Below, in pieces: positions 17,227-26,467 of a stretch of DNA of 64,000 bases (the stretch's first letter is position 1; each line of letters begins with the position of its first letter). Below the pieces are notes generated by a model that was given only the letters and a program-made list of their open reading frames with translations, had not been told where the DNA came from and searched no databases. Made by a program: the position numbers and the translations under genes. The stretch is from Lacrimispora indolis DSM 755 (lineage in GTDB: Bacteria > Bacillota > Clostridia > Lachnospirales > Lachnospiraceae). The stretch spans positions 2,852,001 to 2,916,000 of the forward strand of contig NZ_AZUI01000001.1 of assembly GCF_000526995.1 (NCBI RefSeq). Direction: 5' to 3'.

Positions 17227-17694
17227 ATGGAGATAGAATTCACACTGAACGGAAAACTGACCTATGAGGAAATCACAGATGACACCACCTTATTCCAGCT
17301 TCTTAGAAGGAAGGGCTGCTACAGCGTAAAGTGCGGCTGCGAAACGGAAAATTGCGGTCTTTGTACGGTGATGGTCAATGGAAAGTCAAGACTTTCCTGT
17401 TCCTTTTTAGCTGCCAGGGCAAATGGCTGTGAAGTGGTGACTTTGGAAGGTGCGGAACAGGAAGCAAAGGAGTTTGGGACCTATCTGGCTGCGGAAGGAG
17501 CGGAGCAGTGCGGATTTTGCAGCCCAGGACTTATTATGAATGTGCTTGCAATGGAAAAGGAAGAAAAAGCCCTTGACGATGAGGGAATAAAAGAGTACCT
17601 GGCCGGAAACTTATGCCGGTGCAGCGGTTATATGGGGCAGCTTCGGGCCGTAAAGAACTATTTGAGCAGAGGGGAGAAAAGGGATGAATTATAA
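17227..17694 (+). CDS. Xanthine-dehydrogenase-type 2Fe-2S subunit
   Basis: Small electron-transfer subunit of 155 residues with two 2Fe-2S clusters. The plant-ferredoxin-type cluster is bound by CGCETENCGLC plus a Cys near 57 (SRLSCSF), and the second cluster by QCGFCSPG and LCRCSGY, in the order normal for this family. It starts immediately after the FAD subunit and overlaps the molybdenum subunit by 11 bases, so the three proteins are made together as a complex. Confidence 0.94.
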   Translation: MEIEFTLNGKLTYEEITDDTTLFQLLRRKGCYSVKCGCETENCGLCTVMVNGKSRLSCSFLAARANGCEVVTLEGAEQEAKEFGTYLAAEGAEQCGFCSPGLIMNVLAMEKEEKALDDEGIKEYLAGNLCRCSGYMGQLRAVKNYLSRGEKRDEL

Positions 17695-19969
17695 AATGCG
17701 TACGGTCAATACTTCTGTACAAAAAAAGGATGCTATGGCCCTGGTGACAGGAAAGCCTGTGTATACCGATGACCTGGCTCCCGGGGACTGTCTTTTTGTA
17801 AAGGTGCTCAGAAGCCCTCATGCCCATGCGCTCATTAAGGAGATCCACAAGGAAAGGGCGGAAAAGGTGGCCGGAATCGCCTGCATTCTCACCTATCAGG
17901 ATGTACCTCAGAAGCGTTTTACCATGGCAGGCCAGTCCTACCCGGAGCCGAGCCCCTATGACAGGCTGATCCTGGATCAGAGGATGCGTTTTGTGGGAGA
18001 CGCAGCGGCCATCGTTGCCGGTGAAACGGAAGATGCGGTGGACCATGCCCTGCGTCTTCTTAAGGTGGAGTATGAAATCCTGGAGCCTGTGCTGGATTTT
18101 AAACAGGCAAAGGACAGCCGGGTGCTGGTTCATCCTGAGGAAGACTGGAAGAGCCTTTGTCCGGTAGGTGCGGACAATAGGAGAAATTTGTGTGCCTCTG
18201 GAATGGAAGAGCACGGAGATGTGGATGAGGTTTTAAAGCAGTGTGATTATGTGGTGGAGCAGGTTTATCATACGAAGGCAAACCAGCAGGCCATGATGGA
18301 AACCTTCCGGGCTTACTGCTATCTGGATGCCTACGGGCGTTTAAATATGGTGTCTTCCACGCAAATCACCTTTCATGTGAGAAGGATCCTTGCCCATGCC
18401 CTGGATGTTCCAAAATCCCGGATCCGTGTGATCAAGCCCCGGATCGGCGGCGGCTTCGGAGCAAAGCAGACAGTGGTGGCAGAGGTGTATCCGGCAATTG
18501 TGACCATGAAGACCGGCAGGCCGGCCAAGATGATCTATAGCCGGTATGAGTCCCAGATCGCCGCGTCTCCCCGACATGAGATGGAAGTCCATGTGAGGGT
18601 GGGAGCGGATAAGACGGGGATCATTCAGGCCATTGATGTGCATACCCTGTCAAATACAGGAGCTTTTGGGGAACACGGCCCAACTACGGTAGGCTTGTCC
18701 GGCCATAAGACCATACCTCTTTACGGGACTGCCAAAGCATTCCGGTTTGCATATGATGTGGTTTACACCAACCGCATGTCTTCCGGGGCTTACCGGGGAT
18801 ATGGCGCAACCCAGGGAATCTTTGCTGTGGAATCGGCGGTCAATGAGCTGGCAAAGAAAATGGGCATGGATTCCGTAAAATTAAGGGAACAGAACATGGT
18901 AAGGGAAGGGGATATCATGCCAGCCTATTATGGTGAAACTCTAAGAAGCTGTGCCCTGGACCGGTGTATGGCCAGAGCCAAGGACATGATCCGCTGGGAT
19001 GAAAAGTACCCAGGGGTTGACATGGGAAATGGAAAGGTGCGGGGCGTTGGCGTTGCCATGTCCATGCAGGGATCCGCCATTTCCGGCGTTGATGTGGCTT
19101 CTGTGGAGCTGCGCCTCAATGATGACGGTTTTTATACCCTTATGATCGGTGCTTCCGACATGGGAACAGGCTGTGACACCACCCTCGCCCAGGTAGCGGC
19201 GGATTGCCTGGAATGTAATTTAGATGAGATCGTGGTCCATGGAACAGATACGGATGTTTCCCCCTATGATTCCGGTTCCTATGCTTCCAGCACCATGTAT
19301 TTAACCGGAATGGCCGTGGTAAAGGCCAGCCACGAAATGCGGGGAAAAATTATAAAAAAGGGAGCAGAATACCTTGGCTGCCCGGAGGATACCCTGGACT
19401 TTGACGGAAAGAGGGTGTACCAGCAGGAGGGAGAGCTGGAAATATCCTTAAAGGATATTGGAAATAAGGTCATGTGCTTTAATGAGGATATGCTCTCTGC
19501 CGGGGCCAGCCACAGTTCTCCTGTGTCGCCGCCTCCTTTTATGGTGGGAATGGCTGAGGTGGAAGTTGATAAGGAGACCGGAGAGGTAGAGCTTCTGGAT
19601 TATGTGGCAGTAGTGGACTGCGGGACCACCATTAATCCAAATCTGGCCAGGATCCAGACCGAAGGCGGCATTGCCCAGGGAATTGGCATGGCCATGTATG
19701 AGGAGGTCACTTATTCCTCCAAGGGACAGATGCTGGAGAATTCCTTTATGCAGTACAAGCTTCCCACAAGGCAGGATGTGGGGAATATCCGGGTGGAATT
19801 TGAAAGCAGCTATGAACCTACAGGGCCTTTTGGTGCCAAATCCATCGGCGAGATCGTGATCAATACTCCTTCTCCCGCCATTGCGGATGCGGTGGCTAAT
19901 GCGGTAGGGGTGAGGATCAGGGAGCTGCCTGTTACGGCAGAAAAGGTATACTGGGGGCTGAAGGGTTAA
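17684..19969 (+). CDS. Molybdenum-hydroxylase large subunit, xanthine-dehydrogenase type
   Basis: Catalytic subunit of 761 residues that binds molybdopterin cofactor. Seen are GGGFGAKQT (cofactor pocket), SGAYRGYGATQG with the substrate-orienting Arg, the Gln/Thr-rich PYDSGSYASS region, and GPFGAKSIGE near the C-terminus with the catalytic Glu. The order FAD, 2Fe-2S, Mo on one operon is usual for Clostridial xanthine dehydrogenases. Substrate could be xanthine, hypoxanthine, nicotinate or another heterocycle; no selenium or cofactor-maturation gene is in the window. The nearby purine-permease relic supports, but does not prove, a purine substrate. A strong terminator follows. Confidence 0.9.
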   Translation: MNYKMRTVNTSVQKKDAMALVTGKPVYTDDLAPGDCLFVKVLRSPHAHALIKEIHKERAEKVAGIACILTYQDVPQKRFTMAGQSYPEPSPYDRLILDQRMRFVGDAAAIVAGETEDAVDHALRLLKVEYEILEPVLDFKQAKDSRVLVHPEEDWKSLCPVGADNRRNLCASGMEEHGDVDEVLKQCDYVVEQVYHTKANQQAMMETFRAYCYLDAYGRLNMVSSTQITFHVRRILAHALDVPKSRIRVIKPRIGGGFGAKQTVVAEVYPAIVTMKTGRPAKMIYSRYESQIAASPRHEMEVHVRVGADKTGIIQAIDVHTLSNTGAFGEHGPTTVGLSGHKTIPLYGTAKAFRFAYDVVYTNRMSSGAYRGYGATQGIFAVESAVNELAKKMGMDSVKLREQNMVREGDIMPAYYGETLRSCALDRCMARAKDMIRWDEKYPGVDMGNGKVRGVGVAMSMQGSAISGVDVASVELRLNDDGFYTLMIGASDMGTGCDTTLAQVAADCLECNLDEIVVHGTDTDVSPYDSGSYASSTMYLTGMAVVKASHEMRGKIIKKGAEYLGCPEDTLDFDGKRVYQQEGELEISLKDIGNKVMCFNEDMLSAGASHSSPVSPPPFMVGMAEVEVDKETGEVELLDYVAVVDCGTTINPNLARIQTEGGIAQGIGMAMYEEVTYSSKGQMLENSFMQYKLPTRQDVGNIRVEFESSYEPTGPFGAKSIGEIVINTPSPAIADAVANAVGVRIRELPVTAEKVYWGLKG

Positions 19970-20018
19970 GTAACGTCGGAACAGGGTTCGGATATCTGCC
20001 TGAGGACGAGGAAAAGAG

Positions 20019-20070
20019 ACAAAGAGGAAGCTGCGCAGGTTTGAGGCGGGCGTTTCCTCTTTGTTTTTTT
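20019..20070 (+). terminator. Terminator after the molybdenum-hydroxylase operon
   Basis: An 11-bp perfect stem ACAAAGAGGAA / TTCCTCTTTGT around a 24-base loop, with a T7 tract. Confidence 0.85.
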
Positions 20071-20210
20071 GTATGATTTTCATGAAATTTTTGTATATTT
20101 TAAAATAATTATAATTGTTGATAAAAATAATCGCCGGATGATATTGACGGAGAATTGCATTGATAATAACATGGGTGTATGATGGGGGAAAAGAAGGGAG
20201 GGAAGGACTT

Positions 20211-20915
20211 ATGGAAGTTTTGATACGGGCAGAAGAAGTCTGCAAGGATTATGATGCGGGTGAAGTCAAGGTGCAGGCCTTAAGGAATGTATCTTTTGAG
20301 ATTCTCCGGGGGGAATTTATTGTGATCCTGGGGCCAAGCGGGTCCGGGAAAAGTACCCTTTTAAATATATTGGGAGGAATTGAAACAGTTACCAACGGGA
20401 CCGTCTATTATGACGGCACACCACTCTCCTGGGGAGATTTAAAGAGCCTTACCGCTTATCGCCGGGCTCATGCCGGATTTATCTTTCAGTTTTATAATCT
20501 GATGCCAGGACTGACTGCTTTAGAGAATGTACAGCTGGCAGCGGAGCTTTCCAAAGATCCTCTGGACCCGGAGATACTGCTTGAACAGGTGGGGCTTTTG
20601 GACAGAGCAGGTCATTTTCCAAGCAGGCTGTCGGGAGGACAGCAGCAAAGGGTGGCCATTGCCAGGGCCTTGTGCAAGAATCCTGATATCCTTCTTTGCG
20701 ATGAACCTACGGGTGCCTTGGACAGCGGCACTGGAAGCCAGATTTTAAAGCTGCTGTCGGATTTTAACAGACAGTATGAAAAGACGGTGGTTCTGATCAC
20801 CCATAATGAGAACATTGCAGGGATCGCAGACCGGGTGTTTTATTTTAAGGATGGGTGCCTGGAAAGGATCCGTGTCAATGAAACGCCCTTAAAGCCTGAG
20901 GAGGTGGTCTGGTAG
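20211..20915 (+). CDS. ABC transporter ATPase, MacB/LolD-like
   Basis: Cytoplasmic ATPase of 234 residues. Walker A GPSGSGKST is near 44-52, signature LSGGQQQR near 142-149 and Walker B ILLCDEPTGALD near 162-173; the TGALD ending marks the MacB/LolD/FtsE class of mechanotransmission transporters. I start at ATG 20211 after GGGAAGGA; the upstream in-frame GTG/ATT-type codons lack a ribosome site. The stop overlaps the GTG start of the permease gene (TAGTG). Together with the permease and adaptor it forms a tripartite-like export system for an unknown substrate, perhaps a peptide or lipid. Confidence 0.93.
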   Translation: MEVLIRAEEVCKDYDAGEVKVQALRNVSFEILRGEFIVILGPSGSGKSTLLNILGGIETVTNGTVYYDGTPLSWGDLKSLTAYRRAHAGFIFQFYNLMPGLTALENVQLAAELSKDPLDPEILLEQVGLLDRAGHFPSRLSGGQQQRVAIARALCKNPDILLCDEPTGALDSGTGSQILKLLSDFNRQYEKTVVLITHNENIAGIADRVFYFKDGCLERIRVNETPLKPEEVVW

Positions 20916-23260
20916 TGAAAAGCTTCCGCAAGAATGTGGTCCGGTGTGCCAGACAGAATCCAGGTTCCTTTCTGGGGGCCGTTTTCATCATTGCCATCGG
21001 CATATTTGTCTATGTTGCCATGATGGACACCTTAAGAAACTTAGGGGACCAGGTACAGCGTTATTATGACAGCAGCGCCATAGCGGACGTGTTCGCCGAA
21101 GTTTCAGGAATATCGGAGGTGGACTTAGAACGGTTAAAGGAGATTCCAGGGATCGAAGAGGCTTCTGGAAAAATGGCTGTTGATGCAAGGCTGTTTGCCC
21201 CTTCCCAGACAGAGATCGTGACCGTGCATCTGCTGTCTTACGATCCTATTGATCCTTTAAATAAGCTGATGGTAAAAGGGATGGGGACAGGAAAGGACAG
21301 TATTTATCTGGGAAACCGGATGGCCGGAATATATGGTTACGAAAACGGGACGCCTCTCACCCTCATGATCAATGGAAAGAGCGTAAAGTTTGAATTGGCA
21401 GGAACCTGTTACGGCCCGGAATACATATATGCCATTCCTCCGGGAGGTGCCATGGTACCCGATGGGGAGATCTATGACATTGCCTGCGTGGAAAAAAGCA
21501 GGATGGAGGAATTGACCGGGAAAAAGGATTCCATGAATGAGCTGGGATTCCGTCTGGCAAAAGGATATACCTATGAAGATGTGCGCTATCAGCTCATGGA
21601 CCGCCTTTCCGGGTATGGCCTGATATCCCTTTCCTCCCGGGAAAACCAGGCCAGCTATAATATGGTAAAGGGCGAAATCAATGAGCTGTATTCCATGGGA
21701 ACGGCGCTTCCCTTTCTGTTTATGTCCATTTCCGTGTTCATGCTTTATGTGGTGTTAAAAAAGATGATAGACAAGGATCAAAGCCTCATAGGCACCATGA
21801 AATCCTTTGGGATGAGAGACGGTGAATTGATTTTGGCCTACCTTTACCAGGGGGCCGAGGTCGGCGTTTTAGGCGCTTTGGTTGGAAGCATTCTGGCGGT
21901 TCCCTTTGGCCGGTTTATGTTTCTTATGTATGTGGACTTTTTTAACTTGCCGGACACGGTTTATCACAGCTACATGAATACAAGGATCAGCGGCATGGGA
22001 ATTGCCGTGGGGACCGGGCTCCTGGCGGTTTATTTAGGGGTCATGGGAATCTTAAAGATCACTCCGGCCCAGGCCATGAGGGCAAAGGCTCCTGCTGCTG
22101 CAGGGAATTTGAAACTTCCCGGCTTTTTATCCTCCAGGCTTGGAGCCATGGAGAAAATGGGACTTCGCTCTGTGGTGAGGAACCCTTTTCGAGGCTTTCT
22201 GATTATTTTGGCCATTGCATTCCCTTTTTCCATGTCTTCTGTGCTTTTCTCCTTTAAAGGGGTAGCGGATCAGATGTATTTCGATCAGTTCAGCAAAGTG
22301 CAGACCTATGATATACAGATTTCCCTGGACCGTTTTGTATCTCCTATCAGGGGAGAATTGGCAGGGGAGGGGATAAGGGGAGTGAGAAAAAGCGAGGCAG
22401 TTCTCCAGAAGGCAGTGGAATTAAAGCATGAAAATCTGTCGGAGTTTGCCATGGTCTATGGCTTGAACCCTGAGTCTGACATGTGGAGGATCATGGATCT
22501 CTACGGCCGGTTTTATGAGCCGCCGGAGGATGGGATCCTCATAAACAGCAGGATCGCAAAAAAGCTTCACCTGGAGGAAGGGGACCTAATGGAAGTGACT
22601 GTTCCCGGCCTGACTGCGGAAGGGGTGAAGGTTCCCGTAAAGGCTGTCATACAGGAGAGTCTGGGAGGCGGCTGCTATATGTCTTCAAAAGGCTTTTACC
22701 GCTTTTTTGGTTCTGTTCCAATGGCGGGAACCGTTCTTTTAAAGGTGGAAAAGGGAAGGCTTAACGAGGTCCGGGAAGAGCTTTTAAAAACCAGCCGGGT
22801 GACCTGGATGGTGGATACCAGCCGCATCATTGACAGCTACCGGGACATTATGGGCAGCATGATGGCAATGGTTCAGATGTTTTCCCTTATGGCAGTGGCG
22901 GCAGGAGGAATCCTCATTTATAATATTTCCATGATCAATATCAGGGAACGGATCTCAGAGCTTGGAACGTTTATTATCATGGGAGGAACGGATAGGGAGA
23001 TCGGAAGGATCCTCCTGTTTGAACAGGTGGTTTACTTCATTCTTGGAATTGTTTTAGGAATATTTGGAAGCATTGGAGTAAAATACCTTTTGGAGCATCT
23101 GGTCATATCCGATTCCTATACCATTGATCTGGCTATACGGCCATCCTGTTATGGGATAGCGTTTCTCACCTGCCTTGCAATGGCAGGGGCTTCTTTGCTG
23201 GCCCAGACGCGGTTTGTAAGAAGGATAAAGCTCACGGATATATTAAAGGAAAGGGAGTAG
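20915..23260 (+). CDS. FtsX/MacB-type ABC permease
   Basis: Integral membrane protein of 781 residues with GTG start that overlaps the ATPase stop. It has a transmembrane helix near residues 18-38, a large extracytoplasmic domain, three helices at about 260-400 (FtsX domain), a second extracytoplasmic domain, and three more helices in the last 170 residues (a second FtsX domain). This duplicated FtsX layout is commoner in Firmicutes lipoprotein or bacteriocin exporters than the 4-helix MacB. An adaptor gene follows four bases later. Confidence 0.9.
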   Translation: MKSFRKNVVRCARQNPGSFLGAVFIIAIGIFVYVAMMDTLRNLGDQVQRYYDSSAIADVFAEVSGISEVDLERLKEIPGIEEASGKMAVDARLFAPSQTEIVTVHLLSYDPIDPLNKLMVKGMGTGKDSIYLGNRMAGIYGYENGTPLTLMINGKSVKFELAGTCYGPEYIYAIPPGGAMVPDGEIYDIACVEKSRMEELTGKKDSMNELGFRLAKGYTYEDVRYQLMDRLSGYGLISLSSRENQASYNMVKGEINELYSMGTALPFLFMSISVFMLYVVLKKMIDKDQSLIGTMKSFGMRDGELILAYLYQGAEVGVLGALVGSILAVPFGRFMFLMYVDFFNLPDTVYHSYMNTRISGMGIAVGTGLLAVYLGVMGILKITPAQAMRAKAPAAAGNLKLPGFLSSRLGAMEKMGLRSVVRNPFRGFLIILAIAFPFSMSSVLFSFKGVADQMYFDQFSKVQTYDIQISLDRFVSPIRGELAGEGIRGVRKSEAVLQKAVELKHENLSEFAMVYGLNPESDMWRIMDLYGRFYEPPEDGILINSRIAKKLHLEEGDLMEVTVPGLTAEGVKVPVKAVIQESLGGGCYMSSKGFYRFFGSVPMAGTVLLKVEKGRLNEVREELLKTSRVTWMVDTSRIIDSYRDIMGSMMAMVQMFSLMAVAAGGILIYNISMINIRERISELGTFIIMGGTDREIGRILLFEQVVYFILGIVLGIFGSIGVKYLLEHLVISDSYTIDLAIRPSCYGIAFLTCLAMAGASLLAQTRFVRRIKLTDILKERE

Positions 23261-23264
23261 GCTT

Positions 23265-24596
23265 ATGAAGATCCGATTGGATGGCAGGAAAAAGAAAATA
23301 TGCTTTCTGGCTGCAGGAGTTGTCCTTGTGCTGATCATAGGAAGGGCTGCAGTGAAAAGCTTAAAAGGAGCCCCGGTGGAAACCGCAGCGGCCTCCTATG
23401 AAACCGTAGAGGACCGGTATACTGAGGAAGGAACCATTACGGCAGGAGGGGAATACCGCCTGGTTTCAGAGGTGGCAGGACCTGTAAAAGAGGTTATGGT
23501 CAGGGAAAATGACGGGGTGAAGGCAGGAGATATCCTGTTTACCGTTGATGATAAGGATTTATTGCATGAAAAGTCTCTTTGTGAAAGCGCTCTGGCAGGC
23601 TATAAGGCCAAGCTGGAGCAGAGCCGGATCGGGCAGGTGATGACGTCATCGCCTCAGGAATATTTGGATTCCATAAGAGCGGAGGTATCGGCAAAAGAAG
23701 CGGATTACCAGGCGGCAAAAACCGTTTTTGACGCATCCCAGTCCCTGTATTCTGCAGGGAGTATTTCTAAAATCGAGTGGGAAAAGGACCGGGCTTCCTA
23801 TGAGTACGCTTCTCTGGCATGGGAGCAGGCGAAGAGCCGCTATGAGGAAAGCCGCCGGTTTTTAGAGAGCTTAAAGGCAGGGGGAATTGACGAAACCACC
23901 ATTAACGGAAGGTTTTATGAAAGTGTGGAAGAGCAGTTAAAGGCCCAGATCAAATCCCAGGAAACTACCATGGAACAGCTGGAAGACCGGTTGAAAAAAT
24001 GTGTGGTAGCTGCGGACAGGGATGGAATAGTCACCTCCCTTCCTGTCAAGGATATGTCCTACATACAGGCAGGGGAAACTGCCGCTACCATAAGCGGGAG
24101 GGGAAAGGTCCAGGCAGAGTCTGACGTGCTTACCAGCATTGCACCTTATCTTACTCCGGGAGATAAAGTGACGGTGATTCTGCAGCTTAGAAATCAGGAT
24201 CAAATGTACGGAGGGACCATAAGCCAGGTCTATGACTATGCTGCTAAAGGGACCTCTGCCCTGGGAATGGATGAATACAGGGTGCATGTGAAGGTCGACA
24301 TGGATGAGAATCCGGACCTGGAAGGAAAGGAAGGCTATGGCGCCAACATCCGCTTTACCCTGTATCAGGGGGACGATAAGCTGGTGATCCCTTCAAGTGC
24401 TGTCTTTGAACTGGATGATCAGAAGTATGTATTTGTGATCAAAAATGGAAGGGCGGAGAAGCATCCCGTTGAGATCGAATACAGGACTGCATCCCAGGCT
24501 GTTATAAAAGAAGGGCTGACAGAGGGAGAGAAGGTCATTGACCATGTAGATTCAGAAGAAATCTATGAAGGGGCAAAGGTGTATGCAGGTTCATAA
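23265..24596 (+). CDS. Periplasmic-adaptor-like protein (HlyD/RND-MFP family)
   Basis: Membrane-fusion-type protein of 443 residues. One N-terminal membrane anchor lies at about residues 11-30 (CFLAAGVVLVLIIG), then a biotinyl-lipoyl-like segment (GPVKEVMVRENDGVKAGDILF), a coiled-coil hairpin at about 95-250, the returning half-lipoyl (VVAADRDGIVTSLPVKDM), and beta-barrel domains. In a Gram-positive cell without an outer membrane, such adaptors probably gather substrate at the outer leaflet or extend toward the wall. It completes the ATPase-permease-adaptor operon, which ends in a strong terminator. Confidence 0.9.
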   Translation: MKIRLDGRKKKICFLAAGVVLVLIIGRAAVKSLKGAPVETAAASYETVEDRYTEEGTITAGGEYRLVSEVAGPVKEVMVRENDGVKAGDILFTVDDKDLLHEKSLCESALAGYKAKLEQSRIGQVMTSSPQEYLDSIRAEVSAKEADYQAAKTVFDASQSLYSAGSISKIEWEKDRASYEYASLAWEQAKSRYEESRRFLESLKAGGIDETTINGRFYESVEEQLKAQIKSQETTMEQLEDRLKKCVVAADRDGIVTSLPVKDMSYIQAGETAATISGRGKVQAESDVLTSIAPYLTPGDKVTVILQLRNQDQMYGGTISQVYDYAAKGTSALGMDEYRVHVKVDMDENPDLEGKEGYGANIRFTLYQGDDKLVIPSSAVFELDDQKYVFVIKNGRAEKHPVEIEYRTASQAVIKEGLTEGEKVIDHVDSEEIYEGAKVYAGS

Positions 24597-24603
24597 AGGA
24601 TAA

Positions 24604-24650
24604 AAAGGAGGCAGCGCGGAATATCCGCTGCTGCCTCCCTTTTCTTATGT
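24604..24650 (+). terminator. Terminator between the exporter operon and the wall-binding gene
   Basis: GGAGGCAGC pairs with GCTGCCTCC, extended inward by GCGG/CCGC, then CTTTTCTT. The preceding A-run allows function for the opposing gene. Confidence 0.85.
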
Positions 24651-24658
24651 TTTTTACT

Positions 24659-26077
24659 TTATTTTATCTTTTCGTATCCTGATTCTTTGATGGTTCCGTC
24701 GCTGTTGGTCTTGTAGTATTTGCCGTCGCCATCCTGAATGTTTGTCTTGCCCTTAGCAAGCTTTCCGCTTGTACCGACTAAGTACTCTTTGTCATTGTAT
24801 TCCACTACTTTATATTTTTCATCTTTGTCAGCCTTGATCAGTCTGCCCTGTACGTAGATGCTGTCATCGGTGATGGAATTGTAGCCGGCTCCCTTATTGC
24901 TTCCGGCCTTGCGGAAGTTATAGGTGTATTTCTCGCCGTCAATATCAATGGTAGTCTTGCCGGTTGCCATGGCGCCTTCCTTTGGAGATGTGCCGAAATA
25001 GTAAACCTCTGCTGCGTCGTCTGCAGCAGGGAAATCGCTTTCTGTTTCGATCTCGCTGTAAGACTCGATGGTTTTGCCTGATTCAAAGGTCAGTTTATAA
25101 AGCCCCTGAAGCATTTCGCCCTTTTCGTTGAAGGCGTAGCTTAAGCCATTGATGCTCTTGATCTGGCTGGTTGTAAGCTGTCCGTTGCTGGAAGCGTAGA
25201 ACCAGTATTCTGTGCCGTCATCATAAGCTTCTGCATCAATATCTTCTCCGGGAACGGTCTTGAACCAGCCTTTTGCAAGCCAGCACTGTTCTGGGAGATT
25301 ATAATACTGGTTAGCGGAACTTGAAGTGGAAGCAGAGGCAATTTCATACCATTCTGATTCAGCGGCTCCGTTTTCATTGAAGCGGTATTTCTGACCGTTG
25401 ATGGTTTTTGTTGTATCCTTTATCTTCTTGCCGTTGGTGCCGAAATAGAACCAGTAGGCTCCGTTGAAATTGTCTTTCTCATTTTCTGAATCTTCTACTT
25501 CGATGGATTTCCAGCCGTTTGCCTGAGCGCCGTCAGAGGAATCTCCTAAGTAATAGATACCGTCCTTCCATGCATCGTCACCGGTCTGGCGTGTGGATTC
25601 ATCATTAACCCAGCCAAACAACATTCTTCCTTCTGAATCAAAGGAATAGTTATGAGATTCTCCGTTGGCGGTCTTTATGGATTTAAAGGTGGTTTTGCCG
25701 GAGGTAGGAGCCTTATAGGCCTTTCCGTTGCTGCCAAAGTAGTACCAGTAAGTATCTGGTTCATCCTCTTCATCCTGGTCGGAAGGAACTTCACGCCATT
25801 CATTTGTAACCATGGCTCCTGATGAATTTACAAAATAGTAATTGTCATCGGATTCGATTAAGCTGCTGGTAGCCATTTCGCCGTCTTCATTTAAATAGAA
25901 CCAGCTGTCACCGGACTTGCGCCAGGATTCGGTTGTTATATCTCCGTTGGAGTCCAAGTATACCCAGGTGTCGTTTTCCTGAGCCCAGCCCTGAGCTGCA
26001 AAGGAGGTCATGGATGCACCTATTGTAAAAAGCGCTGCAGCGCAGGGAATCAGCCATTTAAGTTTCTGTTTTCTCAT
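24659..26077 (-). CDS. Secreted cell-wall-binding repeat protein
   Basis: Exported protein of 472 residues. A Sec signal peptide (about 1-28; Lys/Arg start, hydrophobic WLIPCAAALFTIGASM core, Ala-rich cleavage site before QGW) is followed entirely by choline/glucan-binding-type repeats. Repeat cores such as WVYLDSNGDITTESW, WFYLNEDGEMATSS and YYFVNSSGAMVTNEW recur every 20-35 residues, with later units spaced by acidic insertions (for example a DQDEEDEPD stretch). No enzymatic domain can be seen, so it is a pure surface-binding or scaffold protein. It is monocistronic with its own promoter and AGGAG ribosome site. Confidence 0.88.
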   Translation of the reverse strand: MRKQKLKWLIPCAAALFTIGASMTSFAAQGWAQENDTWVYLDSNGDITTESWRKSGDSWFYLNEDGEMATSSLIESDDNYYFVNSSGAMVTNEWREVPSDQDEEDEPDTYWYYFGSNGKAYKAPTSGKTTFKSIKTANGESHNYSFDSEGRMLFGWVNDESTRQTGDDAWKDGIYYLGDSSDGAQANGWKSIEVEDSENEKDNFNGAYWFYFGTNGKKIKDTTKTINGQKYRFNENGAAESEWYEIASASTSSSANQYYNLPEQCWLAKGWFKTVPGEDIDAEAYDDGTEYWFYASSNGQLTTSQIKSINGLSYAFNEKGEMLQGLYKLTFESGKTIESYSEIETESDFPAADDAAEVYYFGTSPKEGAMATGKTTIDIDGEKYTYNFRKAGSNKGAGYNSITDDSIYVQGRLIKADKDEKYKVVEYNDKEYLVGTSGKLAKGKTNIQDGDGKYYKTNSDGTIKESGYEKIK

Positions 26078-26142
26078 GTTTGTTCTCCTTTCATAAGAAC
26101 CCCTTTTTGTTGCTTTCTCAGCTTTTCTGCTGATGGAATGAC

Positions 26143-26171
26143 TTTAAACCATGGAGTAAGTCCAAGGTCAA
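26143..26171 (-). promoter_or_regulatory. Promoter of the wall-binding protein gene
   Basis: On the minus strand, -35 TTGACC (26166-26171) and -10 TTTAAA (26143-26148) with a 17-base spacer, about 65 bases before the start codon. Confidence 0.5.
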
Positions 26172-26467
26172 GGGATGTAAAGAAGGCGTAAGAATGCGTA
26201 AGAAACCAGGGACAAGTTAAGAAAACCGTAATCTTGCCGTATTTTGGAAGAGGTTCCAGCTGCTGCCACCATTTTAGGTTTGAAATTACATATATGCTAA
26301 TTTATTTTTGTATGCTTAAATTGTACTTTCTATTCCGGTTTCCACATTTGCTGCGATAACAGCAGAGGACGGAAGAGAAGAGGGATATTAAAGAATACTG
26401 GATACTACTAATTTCCAGAAAGTGAAAAAAACTGAAGGAGCAGGAGAGGGTCCCCACCCACCACTTC
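26172..26467. other. Intergenic region, no gene recognised
   Basis: AT-rich sequence between two minus-strand genes. I see no open frame with a ribosome site, no RNA-gene motif and only a weak GGG/CCC hairpin followed by a T-run on the minus strand near 26425-26460 that might terminate the oxidoreductase transcript. Confidence 0.5.

Noticed and set aside
17534..18214. 226-codon open frame on the minus strand
   Set aside because: Antisense to the overlapping 2Fe-2S and molybdenum subunits, whose motifs are intact on the plus strand.
19448..20245. 265-codon open frame on the minus strand
   Set aside because: Antisense to the molybdenum-hydroxylase large subunit and crosses its terminator; composition is not protein-like.
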